A DNA stretch of 64,000 nucleotides from Achromobacter veterisilvae (GTDB lineage Bacteria > Pseudomonadota > Gammaproteobacteria > Burkholderiales > Burkholderiaceae_B), in assembly GCF_900496975.1 (NCBI RefSeq), contig NZ_UFQC01000011.1, positions 140,988-204,987 on the forward strand, read 5' to 3'. Within the stretch, counting starts at the first letter, position 1. Every line of letters begins with the position of its first letter. Positions 27,525 through 34,960 of the stretch are shown in pieces. Below the pieces are notes generated by a model, which ran no database searches, was not told the DNA's origin, and worked only from the letters and a program-made list of their open reading frames with translations. The position numbers and the translations under genes are program-made.

Positions 27525-28688
27525 TTAGGCGCGCAGCTCGCGGCTGCCGTTGGACTGCATGGCCGTCACCAGGCCCGCCATCTCCATGGATTCCAGGAGG
27601 CGGGCGGCGCGGTTGTAGCCGATGCGCAGATGGCGTTGAATGAGGGAAATGGAGGGGCGGCCGTGCTTACGGACCAGGGTGACGGCCTCCATGTACAGTG
27701 GGTCGATGGCGTCGTTAGCGTCGTCGCCGTCGCCGTCGCCTTCGAGCGGCATCTGGCCCGCCGTCGGCGCCGCATTGGTGGCGGCGGATTCCTGGATTTG
27801 CTTCTCACCGCCCAGGGCATAGACCAGCTCGGCCAGCAGCTTGGCGATTTCCCCGGCCATCAACAGGAATTCCGCGTCGAAGACCTCGGCATCCGTGTCG
27901 TTGGCCGGGTGGTTCTCTTTCAGCACGTCCAGCGGCCGGATCTTTCGGATATCCAGATCCTCGGTCAGTTCGAACGAGATCTTGTCCGCCCAGGTCATGG
28001 CGAGGCGCGTGCACTGCTTGCCGGATTGGATGTGGCGGCGCACGTCGTCGGCGTCGATCGAGTGCTTGACGTAGCGGATGGCGGCACCGCTGGTGCCCGA
28101 AGCACGCAGCTCGGCGTCCTGGTCGATGCTGAAGTTGGCCGGCGCCTCGTTTTCGGCCAGCCAGCCGGTCATGGCGGACGCCGGCGACATGGCGACATAC
28201 AGGTTTTCGAGCGGGAACGGCTCGATGGATTTCGCCAGGAGTCCGATGACCATGTCCGCCTTCGCGGGCGTGCTGGTGTCGATGATCAGCCAGCGCTCGA
28301 TGGGGTCGATCCAAAGGCGAATATCGTCGTACTGCGTCAGGGCCGTGGGCAGCTTCTCGTCGATGATCTTTTCCCGGATCTCCTTCATCAGCTTCCGGCC
28401 GGGCTTGAACCCCTCGCGTTCCTCGAACTCGCGGGCGCGCGCGGCCGTGGCCTGGTTGATGGCCTTGCCGGGCAGCAGCTTGGATTGGACGCGCAGCGTC
28501 AGGATGATCTTGCCGCTGACGGCGTGGGCCAGGTCGGCGCCCTCGCGCGGCGGCACCCAGCCGAGCGTCTGGAGTTCCAGTTGGCCGCCGGGCACGAAGG
28601 CATGAGCGGCCAGCTTGTCGTTCAGCTCGTCCAGGTTCCAGAAGGGCGCGGCGGACGTGAGGCGGTAAATCTTGGCGTTCTTGAACAT
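27525..28688 (-). CDS. RdgC protein with C-terminal FtsK-gamma domain
   Basis: A 387-residue fusion. Residues 1-300 match RdgC: N-terminal MFKNAKIYRLT, FVPGGQLELQTLGWVPP and the PGKAINQATAAR segment. RdgC is a ring-shaped, sequence-independent DNA-binding protein that limits RecA. Residues 329-387 are a different module: ISLIQRHLRIGYNRAARLLE with SMEMAGLV is the FtsK-gamma winged helix, which in FtsK reads KOPS sequences and activates XerD. Between them is a Pro/Gly/Asp-rich linker. A stand-alone RdgC has about 300 residues. The combination would give RdgC sequence-guided loading (inference). Confidence 0.85.
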   Translation of the reverse strand: MFKNAKIYRLTSAAPFWNLDELNDKLAAHAFVPGGQLELQTLGWVPPREGADLAHAVSGKIILTLRVQSKLLPGKAINQATAARAREFEEREGFKPGRKLMKEIREKIIDEKLPTALTQYDDIRLWIDPIERWLIIDTSTPAKADMVIGLLAKSIEPFPLENLYVAMSPASAMTGWLAENEAPANFSIDQDAELRASGTSGAAIRYVKHSIDADDVRRHIQSGKQCTRLAMTWADKISFELTEDLDIRKIRPLDVLKENHPANDTDAEVFDAEFLLMAGEIAKLLAELVYALGGEKQIQESAATNAAPTAGQMPLEGDGDGDDANDAIDPLYMEAVTLVRKHGRPSISLIQRHLRIGYNRAARLLESMEMAGLVTAMQSNGSRELRA

Positions 28689-28700
28689 GATGGCGTCCTC

Positions 28701-29945
28701 TTATTCCGGCGCGGCCATACGGGGGCGGCGGGAGGCGCCGGCCGGGCGCTGTTGCTGTTGCTGCTGCTGAGCCTGCGCTTGCTGCTGGGCGTGCTGCTCG
28801 GACTGCTTGACCATGGCGGCGCGGCGCTCCTGATAAATCTGATGCAGGCGCGCGCGAATTCCGAGGTCGTCGACACCGTCGATGGAGTCGCTGGCCAGGT
28901 CCAGCACGTCCAGGGTCTTGGCGCTGACGATCTGGTGTTCGACCGCGGCCGGGTCCAGGCCAGGATCCGCGTCAGCGCCGGGCAGATTGCCCTGTTGCCC
29001 GTCGGCCGGCGCCGCCTGAGCGGCAGGGGCGGCCGCTGCCGCGCCCTGCGCCGGGTTACCGGCCTCGGCTTGCGCCTTCGCGCGGGCGGTGTTGGTGTTT
29101 GCGACGGGGTCGCGGGCCTCCAGGTCTGTCGCATCGGCCTGCGCCGCCGCCGGCTGGCGCTGGGCCGGCTGGGCGGATTGGCGCAGCTCATCCACGTTGA
29201 CGCTGATGGTGCCGTCGGGGGCAGTGGTGGCCTCGATAATGTCCTGGGCTTCTTCAACCGTCTGCAGGCCCATCAGCAACTCGGGCGCGTAGAGCTTGCC
29301 GAAGAAGCTGGCGGTGCGGTACCGAAGCATGACCTCGTCCATGGTCTGCCACTTGCTGCCGTTCTTCGTGTACCAGCCTTCGAGCACGGCCATCTCGATC
29401 GACACGGGCGGCGACTCGATCACCTCGCCGGTCTCCTTCTCGATCGCCCAGGCCACGCACACCTTGTCGTCGATCTTGACCTTCTCGACCTTGGTGTGCC
29501 GCTGGTTGTTCTCCCAATAGCTCGACTTGTATTCGACCTCGCGCTCACCGCGGCTCTCGATGCGAAAGCGCAGGGGCGAAAAGCGGCCGCAGCCGTTGAT
29601 TGCCGCAATGATCCACTGCGACGACCAGGACGGCCGGCCCTCGACGATGTAGAGATTCTGCATCACCATCAGCGGGTCGGCGCCCATGCGCTGCGCCATA
29701 TTCAGCGCGACAACCGAATTCGCAAGGGCGTTCGGATTTTCGCGGCTTTCCTTGACATTGCCGTAGCGGTCCAGCTTCTCGATCGTCTGACGGTAGGCCA
29801 CGGGCACAAGGGTGCTGCTGGAAAGCAGGCGGGCGGCCCGCTGCATCAGTTCGAAGCCTTGCAGGCTGCTGAAGCCGGGGGCGACCGCGGGCAGATTGGC
29901 TTCGGCCGGTGTGCGCAGGCCCTGGACGGTGTTGGTCTGAGTCAT
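28701..29945 (-). CDS. recT: RecT-family single-strand annealing protein
   Basis: A 414-residue RecT-like protein. The conserved core (about 20-250) shows LANSVVALNMAQRMGADPLMVMQNLYIVEGRPSWSS and a DEVMLRYRTASFFGKLYAPELLMGL stretch typical of the family. RecT forms rings and filaments on single-stranded DNA and drives annealing between replicating phage genomes. The C-terminal 160 residues are Ala/Gln-rich and disordered, ending in a poly-Gln stretch. The nuclease gene (30170-30970) just upstream in the operon is the likely exonuclease partner. Confidence 0.85.
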   Translation of the reverse strand: MTQTNTVQGLRTPAEANLPAVAPGFSSLQGFELMQRAARLLSSSTLVPVAYRQTIEKLDRYGNVKESRENPNALANSVVALNMAQRMGADPLMVMQNLYIVEGRPSWSSQWIIAAINGCGRFSPLRFRIESRGEREVEYKSSYWENNQRHTKVEKVKIDDKVCVAWAIEKETGEVIESPPVSIEMAVLEGWYTKNGSKWQTMDEVMLRYRTASFFGKLYAPELLMGLQTVEEAQDIIEATTAPDGTISVNVDELRQSAQPAQRQPAAAQADATDLEARDPVANTNTARAKAQAEAGNPAQGAAAAAPAAQAAPADGQQGNLPGADADPGLDPAAVEHQIVSAKTLDVLDLASDSIDGVDDLGIRARLHQIYQERRAAMVKQSEQHAQQQAQAQQQQQQQRPAGASRRPRMAAPE

Positions 29946-29947
29946 GA

Positions 29948-30166
29948 TCAGTTTCCTTTCTGCTGGTTGCGGTAGGCTTGGTATTCGGCGGCCGTGGCCA
30001 TGGCAACGGACTGGCGCTCTTCGGGTTTGGCCTTGGTGTCGTACTGCTGGACCTGGCTGACCAGGAAAGCGGCCGGATCCCAGGCCAGGTGCTGGGTGAC
30101 GACCGTTTTGCCGGCCTGGTCGGTGCGCCGGACGTACACGTCGCGGCTGACCGGGTGGATAGACAT
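29948..30166 (-). CDS. hypothetical protein, 72 aa
   Basis: A small protein between the nuclease and recT, with 2 to 3 base gaps on each side. It reads SIHPVSRDVYVRRTD, then AWDPAAFLVSQVQQYD and an alpha-helical, Gln-rich C-terminus. No domain recognised. Conservation of its location next to recT in relatives would support a role as recombination accessory. Confidence 0.6.
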   Translation of the reverse strand: MSIHPVSRDVYVRRTDQAGKTVVTQHLAWDPAAFLVSQVQQYDTKAKPEERQSVAMATAAEYQAYRNQQKGN

Positions 30167-30169
30167 GGC

Positions 30170-30970
30170 TCAGCCTTTAAATTTGCAGGTGGGGTGACGC
30201 GGGCAGTACTTTCCCGAGCAGAGGACGGACTTGGGATTGCCGTAGAAGCTGCCGCTGTGCACCAGGCGGGACGCGTGCTGGAGCAGGCCGGGGCTGTCGA
30301 CGTCGCCGACGAGCGCGTTGCGCGCGCCAGCGATCTCGCCAGTGCCCACGCGCTGCGCAGTTGCCGTCTTGCCGGTTTGCAGGCCGATGATCTGCGCGGG
30401 CGCGGTGATCTGTTCGCCGATGGCGTGCTGGGCGAGGATCTCGTACACGCCCATCTGTGGGCCGTGGCCGGCGGTCGTGACCGTGCCGTCCGACCCGACG
30501 GCGCGGGCGCCGCTCTTGAGGTCGGTAATGCCAAGCTCGCCGCTGTCGGTGCGCCGGACGCGGTCGGTCGTGCCCGTGAGCGCGATTCCCAGGTCGGAGA
30601 TCTCCATGCGATCGCACGTAAGTTCCACCGCAACGTAATCCTGGTGCGGCGCAATCTGCGCGCAGTAGCGCGTGTGCAGCGCCAGGCCGATGCGCTCGGC
30701 GTCGCGCGGCTGCGCATCGTCCCAATCGACTTCCTCCTCGGTGTCGTAAAGGGCCTTGATCAGTTCGCCGGCGGCGTCGTCGGGCGTGATGGGGCTGCCG
30801 TCCAGCTTCGCCTGGTCGAATGCGGCGGTGCCGGCGTGGATTGCTGTGCCGAGGCGCGCGGCGCCAGAAGACGGCATGCGCATGCCCAGCAGGTTCTTGG
30901 CTTCCCAGCGGGCAGGGCAGTCGAATAGCTCGGCCAGGCTGGACGCACGGATCGGAATGATTCGTTGCAT
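30170..30970 (-). CDS. PD-(D/E)XK nuclease with Fe-S cluster cysteines
   Basis: A 266-residue RecB/Cas4-family nuclease. Motifs: H45 in LGTAIHAG, D136 in GTTDRVR, D150 and K152 in ITDLKSG. One Cys precedes the nuclease core (C18 in FDCPARW) and three follow at 251, 256 and 262 (LCSGKYCPRHPTCKF). This 1+3 arrangement is that of Cas4, AddB and related iron-sulfur nucleases. It should degrade one strand of double-stranded ends to feed RecT. No exonuclease of the lambda type is present elsewhere in the window. Confidence 0.85.
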   Translation of the reverse strand: MQRIIPIRASSLAELFDCPARWEAKNLLGMRMPSSGAARLGTAIHAGTAAFDQAKLDGSPITPDDAAGELIKALYDTEEEVDWDDAQPRDAERIGLALHTRYCAQIAPHQDYVAVELTCDRMEISDLGIALTGTTDRVRRTDSGELGITDLKSGARAVGSDGTVTTAGHGPQMGVYEILAQHAIGEQITAPAQIIGLQTGKTATAQRVGTGEIAGARNALVGDVDSPGLLQHASRLVHSGSFYGNPKSVLCSGKYCPRHPTCKFKG

Positions 30971-30986
30971 TGTCGGGACTCCGGGA

Positions 30987-31199
30987 TCAGTAGGGGGCGT
31001 GCGCCGCGGAGGCGGCGTTCGCGGAATGGGTGGTGGTGGCCACCGCCTGGGGAGCGGCGTCGAGCGTCGGGCCCAGCACGCCGGTCATGGCGACCAGGAA
31101 CGCCGTGGCGCCGACGATCCCGGCGACATAGGCGACCAGGTCGAGGTCGCGGCCGGTGCGGCGCGCGCGGCGCCAAGTGATGCGAAGGCGGCGGATCAT
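30987..31199 (-). CDS. small single-pass membrane protein, 70 aa
   Basis: Starts at ATG 31199, overlapping the stop of the zinc-finger gene. A highly basic N-terminus (RRLRITWRRARRTGRD) precedes one membrane helix (about 21-45: LVAYVAGIVGATAFLVAMTG) and an Ala/Thr/Ser tail. By the positive-inside rule the C-terminus would be periplasmic. Function unknown. Confidence 0.6.
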   Translation of the reverse strand: MIRRLRITWRRARRTGRDLDLVAYVAGIVGATAFLVAMTGVLGPTLDAAPQAVATTTHSANAASAAHAPY

Positions 31200-31405
31200 T
31201 GGACGTCCCCCTCGGCCGGCGATGGGAAGCAACCTTCGTCGTCGCGGCGCTCCTGATAGGCGCGGTACTGGCCGGTGCGGGCTTCCTGCTTGCGGGCCTT
31301 GCAGGACTTCGAGCAGAAGCGGGCCCAGCCGCGGGCGCGGTCCGCCGTCCTGGCGGTGAACGTGCCGCCGCATGCCTGGCACTGGTATTGGGCGGTGGAG
31401 GTCAT
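31196..31405 (-). CDS. small zinc-finger protein, 69 aa
   Basis: From ATG 31405. Two cysteine pairs (CQAC at about 9-12 and CSKSC near 32-36) make a treble-clef or FCS-type zinc ribbon, QCQACGGTFTARTADRARGWARFCSKSC. The remainder is basic. Overlaps neighbours by 4 bases at both ends. Likely nucleic-acid or protein binding; exact role unknown. Confidence 0.65.
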   Translation of the reverse strand: MTSTAQYQCQACGGTFTARTADRARGWARFCSKSCKARKQEARTGQYRAYQERRDDEGCFPSPAEGDVQ

Positions 31406-31659
31406 TGCTGCTCCCCCTTGGCCTTGGCGATGGCGGCGCACCCGACAGCTACAGCAGCTTCCACGCGGGGCCCGCGTTGATAGGCCACGTCCATACCAAG
31501 CAGCGCTTCCAACGCCTCCAGCAGCTCCGGCGCGGCGACGGCCCGGAGCGCGGCCGCCGCGATGGCGTGGCTGGAACCATTGCCGTGGGCGTACTGCTGG
31601 CAAGCGGCCTGGAACTGGGCGTCCAGCGCGGCGCGTTCGATCATGGCGGCGGCGCTCAT
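31402..31659 (-). CDS. hypothetical protein, 85 aa
   Basis: An Ala-rich helical protein (SSHAIAAAALRAVAAPELLE) with no recognised domain. Short overlaps at both ends place it in the leftward early operon. Confidence 0.55.
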   Translation of the reverse strand: MSAAAMIERAALDAQFQAACQQYAHGNGSSHAIAAAALRAVAAPELLEALEALLGMDVAYQRGPRVEAAVAVGCAAIAKAKGEQQ

Positions 31660-31940
31660 GCTTCCCTCGCGTAGTCGGAGTCCGGCACGATCACGACGTC
31701 GCCGCGGATCTGGTGGGGAACGCCGCGGGCGTCCTGATACAGGCGCGTGGCCGCCGGGTTGACGGGCAAGTTCTTCCGGATGCCGCCGTCATCGACCAGC
31801 ATCACGTGCACGCGGTCGGCGAGGCTGACGGTGTCCAGGGCGTCGGCGCCGATCATCTGGCGGACGTCCTGCAGGGCATGCGGCCCGTGCAGCTCGGTTT
31901 CGGCGCCGTCGGCGCGGATCAGCTTGCGGATGGGCTTCAT
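31656..31940 (-). CDS. DUF3846-like protein, 94 aa
   Basis: The order of segments (ALQDVRQMIGADALDTVSL, VHVMLVDDGGIRKNLPVNPAATRLY, then IRGDVVIVPDSD) follows the DUF3846 pattern: an index-like segment, a strand with the LPVN-AT turn, and a GDVVIV end. Proteins of this type are widespread in phages and plasmids; function unknown. Overlaps neighbours by 4 bases. Confidence 0.6.
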   Translation of the reverse strand: MKPIRKLIRADGAETELHGPHALQDVRQMIGADALDTVSLADRVHVMLVDDGGIRKNLPVNPAATRLYQDARGVPHQIRGDVVIVPDSDYAREA

Positions 31941-32296
31941 GCGCCGGCCTCCTGCTCAGCGTCGAGCGCGGCCTGGGCGATCTGCGCCAGCTCGAAGTCG
32001 CGATCGAGGATGCCGGTGGAGCCGCCGGCGATCTGTGCCAGCGCCGTGCGCAGGCGGGCATTGGCGATGCGCAGCGCCAGGTTCTTCCTCTGGAGAGCAA
32101 CAGAATCGGTGACCATCTTCGGCTGGGCATGCTCGGCCGCGATGTACGGGCGGCCCTGCAGCGCGGTCTCGGCGCGGCTGGCGATCCAGCGCAGGCGGCG
32201 CGTCTGCGTCGAGCTGGCGCGCGCCGTGCGCCTGATGTGGTCCAGGGCGTCCTGGTAGATTTCGGCCGTGGACGGCAACGGGATAGGGGCGTTCAT
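31937..32296 (-). CDS. hypothetical protein, 119 aa
   Basis: Entirely helical; heptad-like Arg/Ala/Leu runs (RKNLALRIANARLRTALAQI) suggest a coiled coil of about 60 residues. No domain recognised. 4-base overlaps with neighbours. Confidence 0.55.
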   Translation of the reverse strand: MNAPIPLPSTAEIYQDALDHIRRTARASSTQTRRLRWIASRAETALQGRPYIAAEHAQPKMVTDSVALQRKNLALRIANARLRTALAQIAGGSTGILDRDFELAQIAQAALDAEQEAGA

Positions 32297-32505
32297 AACG
32301 GGCGGTTCTCCAAGGTGGGTGCCGCGCTAGCGCGGATCTGCCGGCTGGGCATGCAGTCGAAGGTGACGCGGGTGGTGGGCGGGAAGACGGCCAGGACGTC
32401 CAGGCATTCGGCCTGGGTGGCGAAGCGCTCGATCACCATGACGGGCGGACGGTCGGGGGTAGCGGGCAGGAAGGCCAGCAGGACCCAAAGCGTGGCGGCG
32501 GTCAT
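32293..32505 (-). CDS. small secreted or membrane-anchored protein, 70 aa
   Basis: From ATG 32505, overlapping the DUF3268 stop. The N-terminal TAATLWVLLAFLPATPDRPP is a short hydrophobic segment compatible with a signal peptide or anchor. Then MVIERFATQAECLDVLAVFPP shows the pattern of a small phage DUF with paired cysteines (about 32 and 50). Function unknown. Confidence 0.55.
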   Translation of the reverse strand: MTAATLWVLLAFLPATPDRPPVMVIERFATQAECLDVLAVFPPTTRVTFDCMPSRQIRASAAPTLENRPL

Positions 32506-33002
32506 GCGCGGCTCCCGAGCTGGGCGCGGCATACGTCGGCGGCGCGGTCGGCCTGGTCGTGGCCGAACATGCCGAAGTGGCAGATCGACGGCGCAATCCC
32601 CAGGGCCTTCGCCAGCCAGGCGTACGCGGCGGTGCGGTTGTTCGCGAAGCGCTCCTTCGTCAGGCGCTGGAACAGGAATTTCGCGTCCTTGCGCGCCTTG
32701 ATGGTCTCCTTCGAGGCCATGACGCCCAGCGGCAGATCGGTATCGGGGTGCAGGCCCACGTAGGCGCCGCAGTGCGCGCAGCGGTAGACGAAGGGCCAGT
32801 CGCCGTACTCGCGACCGTAGATTGTCGCGTTGGATTGCAGGTACACGTCCCTGCCATCGCAGCAATGGCAGGCCGTGGGCGGCGCGATGCGATCGCGCAC
32901 GCGCGCCAGGGCGCGGCGCGACACATGGGGGAGGGGGGCGGGCGCCGCCAGCTTTTGCTTGCTCCGGCTGCGCGGGTCCACGCCAAGAACGGTGATGCTC
33001 AT
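32502..33002 (-). CDS. DUF3268 zinc-finger protein
   Basis: A 166-residue protein matching DUF3268: a CHCCDG pair and a YRCAHCGAYVGLHPDTDLPLG block form one zinc-binding knuckle; the C-terminal part has TAAYAWLAKALGI and CHFGMFGHDQ. The family is common in phages and integrative elements, with a predicted nucleic-acid or regulatory role. Part of the leftward operon. Confidence 0.8.
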   Translation of the reverse strand: MSITVLGVDPRSRSKQKLAAPAPLPHVSRRALARVRDRIAPPTACHCCDGRDVYLQSNATIYGREYGDWPFVYRCAHCGAYVGLHPDTDLPLGVMASKETIKARKDAKFLFQRLTKERFANNRTAAYAWLAKALGIAPSICHFGMFGHDQADRAADVCRAQLGSRA

Positions 33003-33109
33003 GGTTGTGCACTCCAGGGGTCGGTGCGGCGGCGATACGCGGCATAGATGTCGATGCCGCGTGCCATCGCGTAGGCGACGGGGAAGAGAAGGAGGGCGGC
33101 GGCGATCAC
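32999..33109 (-). CDS. 36-residue membrane peptide
   Basis: GTG start at 33109 overlapping the upstream stop (GTGA). The peptide is one hydrophobic helix (IAAALLLFPVAYAMARGIDI) with a basic tail. The coupled junctions on both sides are the main reason to call it. Confidence 0.45.
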   Translation of the reverse strand: MIAAALLLFPVAYAMARGIDIYAAYRRRTDPWSAQP

Positions 33110-33486
33110 AGGACCACCTCGCCGGTGTCGCGCATGGAACGCTCGATCAACATGCGGGCTCGCTTGACCAGCTCGGCGCGCAGCGCCTGCACACCGCGGG
33201 CGCCGATGCGCCGGTGGTCCGGGTGTTGGCTGATTACCGTCAGGACAACGCCGGCGGCATCGCGCGGCGCCAGGTCGCATTGCAGCGTTTCAACCCACCA
33301 GTCCAGCTTTTCGCCGAAGGCGAGGCGAGTGCGACCGGCGAAGAGGTCGCGAAGGGCGCCGATGATCTGGCCATCCGAGATTTCTGACACGCGAGTTTTG
33401 CGTTCGCGGTGGTAGTAGCCGTGGTCGGCGGTGCGGGTGGGGTCGTCGGGCCGGGTGGCGTCTGACGGGGGGATGTGGACTTGCAT
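33106..33486 (-). CDS. hypothetical protein, 126 aa, first gene of the leftward operon
   Basis: Begins at ATG 33486 after a GGGAGAA ribosome-binding site and is the first gene after the PL-like promoter (33559-33586). It contains a helical region DGQIIGALRDLFAGRTRLAFGEKLDWWVETLQCDL and a C-terminal helical half (GARGVQALRAELVKRARMLIE). Proteins first in this operon are often antiterminators or anti-restriction factors; no N-like arginine-rich RNA-binding motif is visible. Function unknown. Confidence 0.65.
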   Translation of the reverse strand: MQVHIPPSDATRPDDPTRTADHGYYHRERKTRVSEISDGQIIGALRDLFAGRTRLAFGEKLDWWVETLQCDLAPRDAAGVVLTVISQHPDHRRIGARGVQALRAELVKRARMLIERSMRDTGEVVL

Positions 33487-33540
33487 GGCTTCTCCCGTAT
33501 TGGCTACCTGTTGGGGTCAGGTCGGCAGCACCAGAGATTC

Positions 33541-33601
33541 CTAGCACTGTAATGCTAGATTCTAAGCATTAAATGGCTAGTGTCAAGCATTTTGATGCTA
33601 G
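33541..33601 (-). promoter_or_regulatory. early-left promoter with three operators (OL/PL)
   Basis: Three 18-base imperfect palindromes of the form CTAGCA-N6-TGCTAG: 33541-33558 (perfect arms), 33563-33580 (TAAGCA/GGCTAG) and 33584-33601 (CAAGCA/TGCTAG), with centres 22 and 21 bases apart. They overlap a leftward sigma-70 promoter: -35 TTGACA at 33586-33581 and -10 TAGAAT at 33564-33559, spacing 16. Repressor bound here would block the recombination operon whose first start codon is at 33486. Confidence 0.85.
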
Positions 33602-33658
33602 ATAGGCACAACAAAAAAGCCGCACTGGGCGGCTGTCGTGTGACGGGGAGGTGGGGCG

Positions 33659-34045
33659 CTACCGGTCTTCGATAGAAAAAAGGCTTTCACCCGAAGGAAG
33701 GAATTTGCAAAGCGCCCGTTGCGGCAGGACATTTCCAAAACCATTCTTGGCCTCAAAGTCCAAGCGAACCAGCACGGCGCCGTCGTTCAACGTCTGTACA
33801 GCGGCACCAAACACGCTGAAATTTACGGATGAGGGGAACTTTGCTGCCGCACGCGTCCTGGCCTGACAGGAGGCCATCGCATCATTTTCACTTATCACCG
33901 GTTTGACTTCGGGTGTGGCGTTGTCCGTTGATTGCTTCCCAGGGATGCTGGCCAGAATGCCGGATATGACTAGGAGGCCGAGAAACCCCACTATCTTCAT
34001 GCGGCCTTGGCGGCGCAGGTCTGCGAGCGATGTAGGTTTTTTCAT
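33659..34045 (-). CDS. membrane-anchored protein of the lysogenic operon
   Basis: A 128-residue protein from ATG 34045. One membrane helix at about 18-38 (MKIVGFLGLLVISGILASI) after a basic N-terminus, then a periplasmic part with cysteines near 60 and 112. It lies between the repressor gene and OL, in the same direction as the repressor, so it is probably expressed in the lysogen. That position and topology suggest superinfection exclusion or another lysogenic conversion role (inference). A lone TGCTAG operator half-site is at 34067-34072, just upstream. Confidence 0.65.
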   Translation of the reverse strand: MKKPTSLADLRRQGRMKIVGFLGLLVISGILASIPGKQSTDNATPEVKPVISENDAMASCQARTRAAAKFPSSVNFSVFGAAVQTLNDGAVLVRLDFEAKNGFGNVLPQRALCKFLPSGESLFSIEDR

Positions 34046-34149
34046 GTGTCCCAAACAAAATGATAATGCTAGACACGGATGGTAATTAACATGGCAAATT
34101 TTTTTGGCCCCAGCCGTTCACCCAAAGCACATTGCCGTCGACGTGCCAC

Positions 34150-34596
34150 CTAGGCGGCTCCGCGCTTACTTTTAATATCTGGTCCATCCTGCGTGGCGGA
34201 ATAAGCTGCGCTGTAGCCGCGAGCATTGAGCATCAGGTAGGTACGCTCAGGCTCGTTCAAGATACGAAAAATCGATAGCAGCTCTTGCTCATCGCTACGA
34301 AGATCTGTGACCGGCGGCTGGGCGGTACCGACAGATGATGAACTGGACGAGGTGTCCAATGCGGGCGGTTTGAGCGGATCGAATCCCGAGACCAACAGTT
34401 GCCACGCCTCGAACTTGAAAAACCTCGCGATCTGCTGGACCGTCTCGACGTTCGGGTTGCCAGAGCCGTACTTGATGCGCCCCAGCGTGCCGTCAGCGAC
34501 GCCCATGAGTTTCGACAGGTTCAGGCGTGAGATGTCCTGTCGCGTTTCCAGCAACTTGGTGACGCTCTGAGCGAGGATTTCTTTCACATCTGGCAT
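34150..34596 (-). CDS. CI-like repressor without a cleavage domain
   Basis: A 148-residue XRE-type regulator. Residues 8-75 form a Cro/CI helix-turn-helix: LNLSKLMGVADGTLGRIKYGSG, with NPNVETVQQIARFF completing the domain. The C-terminal 70 residues are a Ser-rich linker and a helical segment (DEQELLSIFRILNEPERTYL); the usual S24 autocleavage domain is absent. No Shine-Dalgarno is visible, and the predicted -10 (TATAAA, 34613-34608) puts the start about 5 bases before the ATG, as in leaderless PRM of lambda. Operator OR overlaps its start codon. Confidence 0.8.
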   Translation of the reverse strand: MPDVKEILAQSVTKLLETRQDISRLNLSKLMGVADGTLGRIKYGSGNPNVETVQQIARFFKFEAWQLLVSGFDPLKPPALDTSSSSSSVGTAQPPVTDLRSDEQELLSIFRILNEPERTYLMLNARGYSAAYSATQDGPDIKSKRGAA

Positions 34597-34662
34597 TGGA
34601 TTGCTAGTTTATAGATCTGGCGTAGCCTTTTGGTGCTTGATGATCTAGCCACATAATGCTAG
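34590..34662. promoter_or_regulatory. OR operator cluster with PR and PRM
   Basis: Three 18-base palindromes of the same type as in OL: 34590-34607 (CTGGCA/TGCTAG), 34622-34639 (GTAGCC/TGCTTG) and 34645-34662 (CTAGCC/TGCTAG). PR (rightward): -35 TTGGTG 34630-34635, 16 bases, -10 CATAAT 34652-34657. PRM (leftward): -10 TATAAA at 34613-34608 with a weak -35. Operators overlap both promoters, so repressor and Cro-like protein can switch between them. Confidence 0.8.
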
Positions 34663-34694
34663 ATTGGCGGCATACTTACTTATGAGTGACCGCC

Positions 34695-34925
34695 ATGTCC
34701 ATGATCACCACCGTTCGTTCGCAGTTGCTGGCGCGTAAGGGTAGCTGGCCCGCCATCTGTGACCGAGCAGGCGTCTCCTATTCGTGGCTGACCAAGTATG
34801 CCCAAGGCAAGATCACCAATCCCGGCTCGCGCCAGTTGGAGGCCGTAGCTCGCTGTCTGGAAAGCAGCAATGAACAAGCGGCTGCCGTTGCGCCGGTCGA
34901 GCATCGTGAGGGCGGCCATGCGTAA
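34695..34925 (+). CDS. Cro-like XRE regulator
   Basis: A 76-residue HTH protein, first rightward gene after PR. The helix-turn-helix is WPAICDRAGVSYSWLTKYAQG, followed by SRQLEAVARCLESS. Start could be GTG 34686, ATG 34695 or ATG 34701. It should compete with the repressor for the same operators. No strong ribosome-binding site is visible. Confidence 0.7.
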   Translation: MSMITTVRSQLLARKGSWPAICDRAGVSYSWLTKYAQGKITNPGSRQLEAVARCLESSNEQAAAVAPVEHREGGHA

Positions 34926-34960
34926 GACGGCGCTGGCTACCGCGTTGCGTGAGGTGTTCC

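Noticed and set aside
27243..29975. 910-codon + strand frame across rdgC and recT
   Set aside because: Antisense shadow of two clear genes; no domain and skewed composition.
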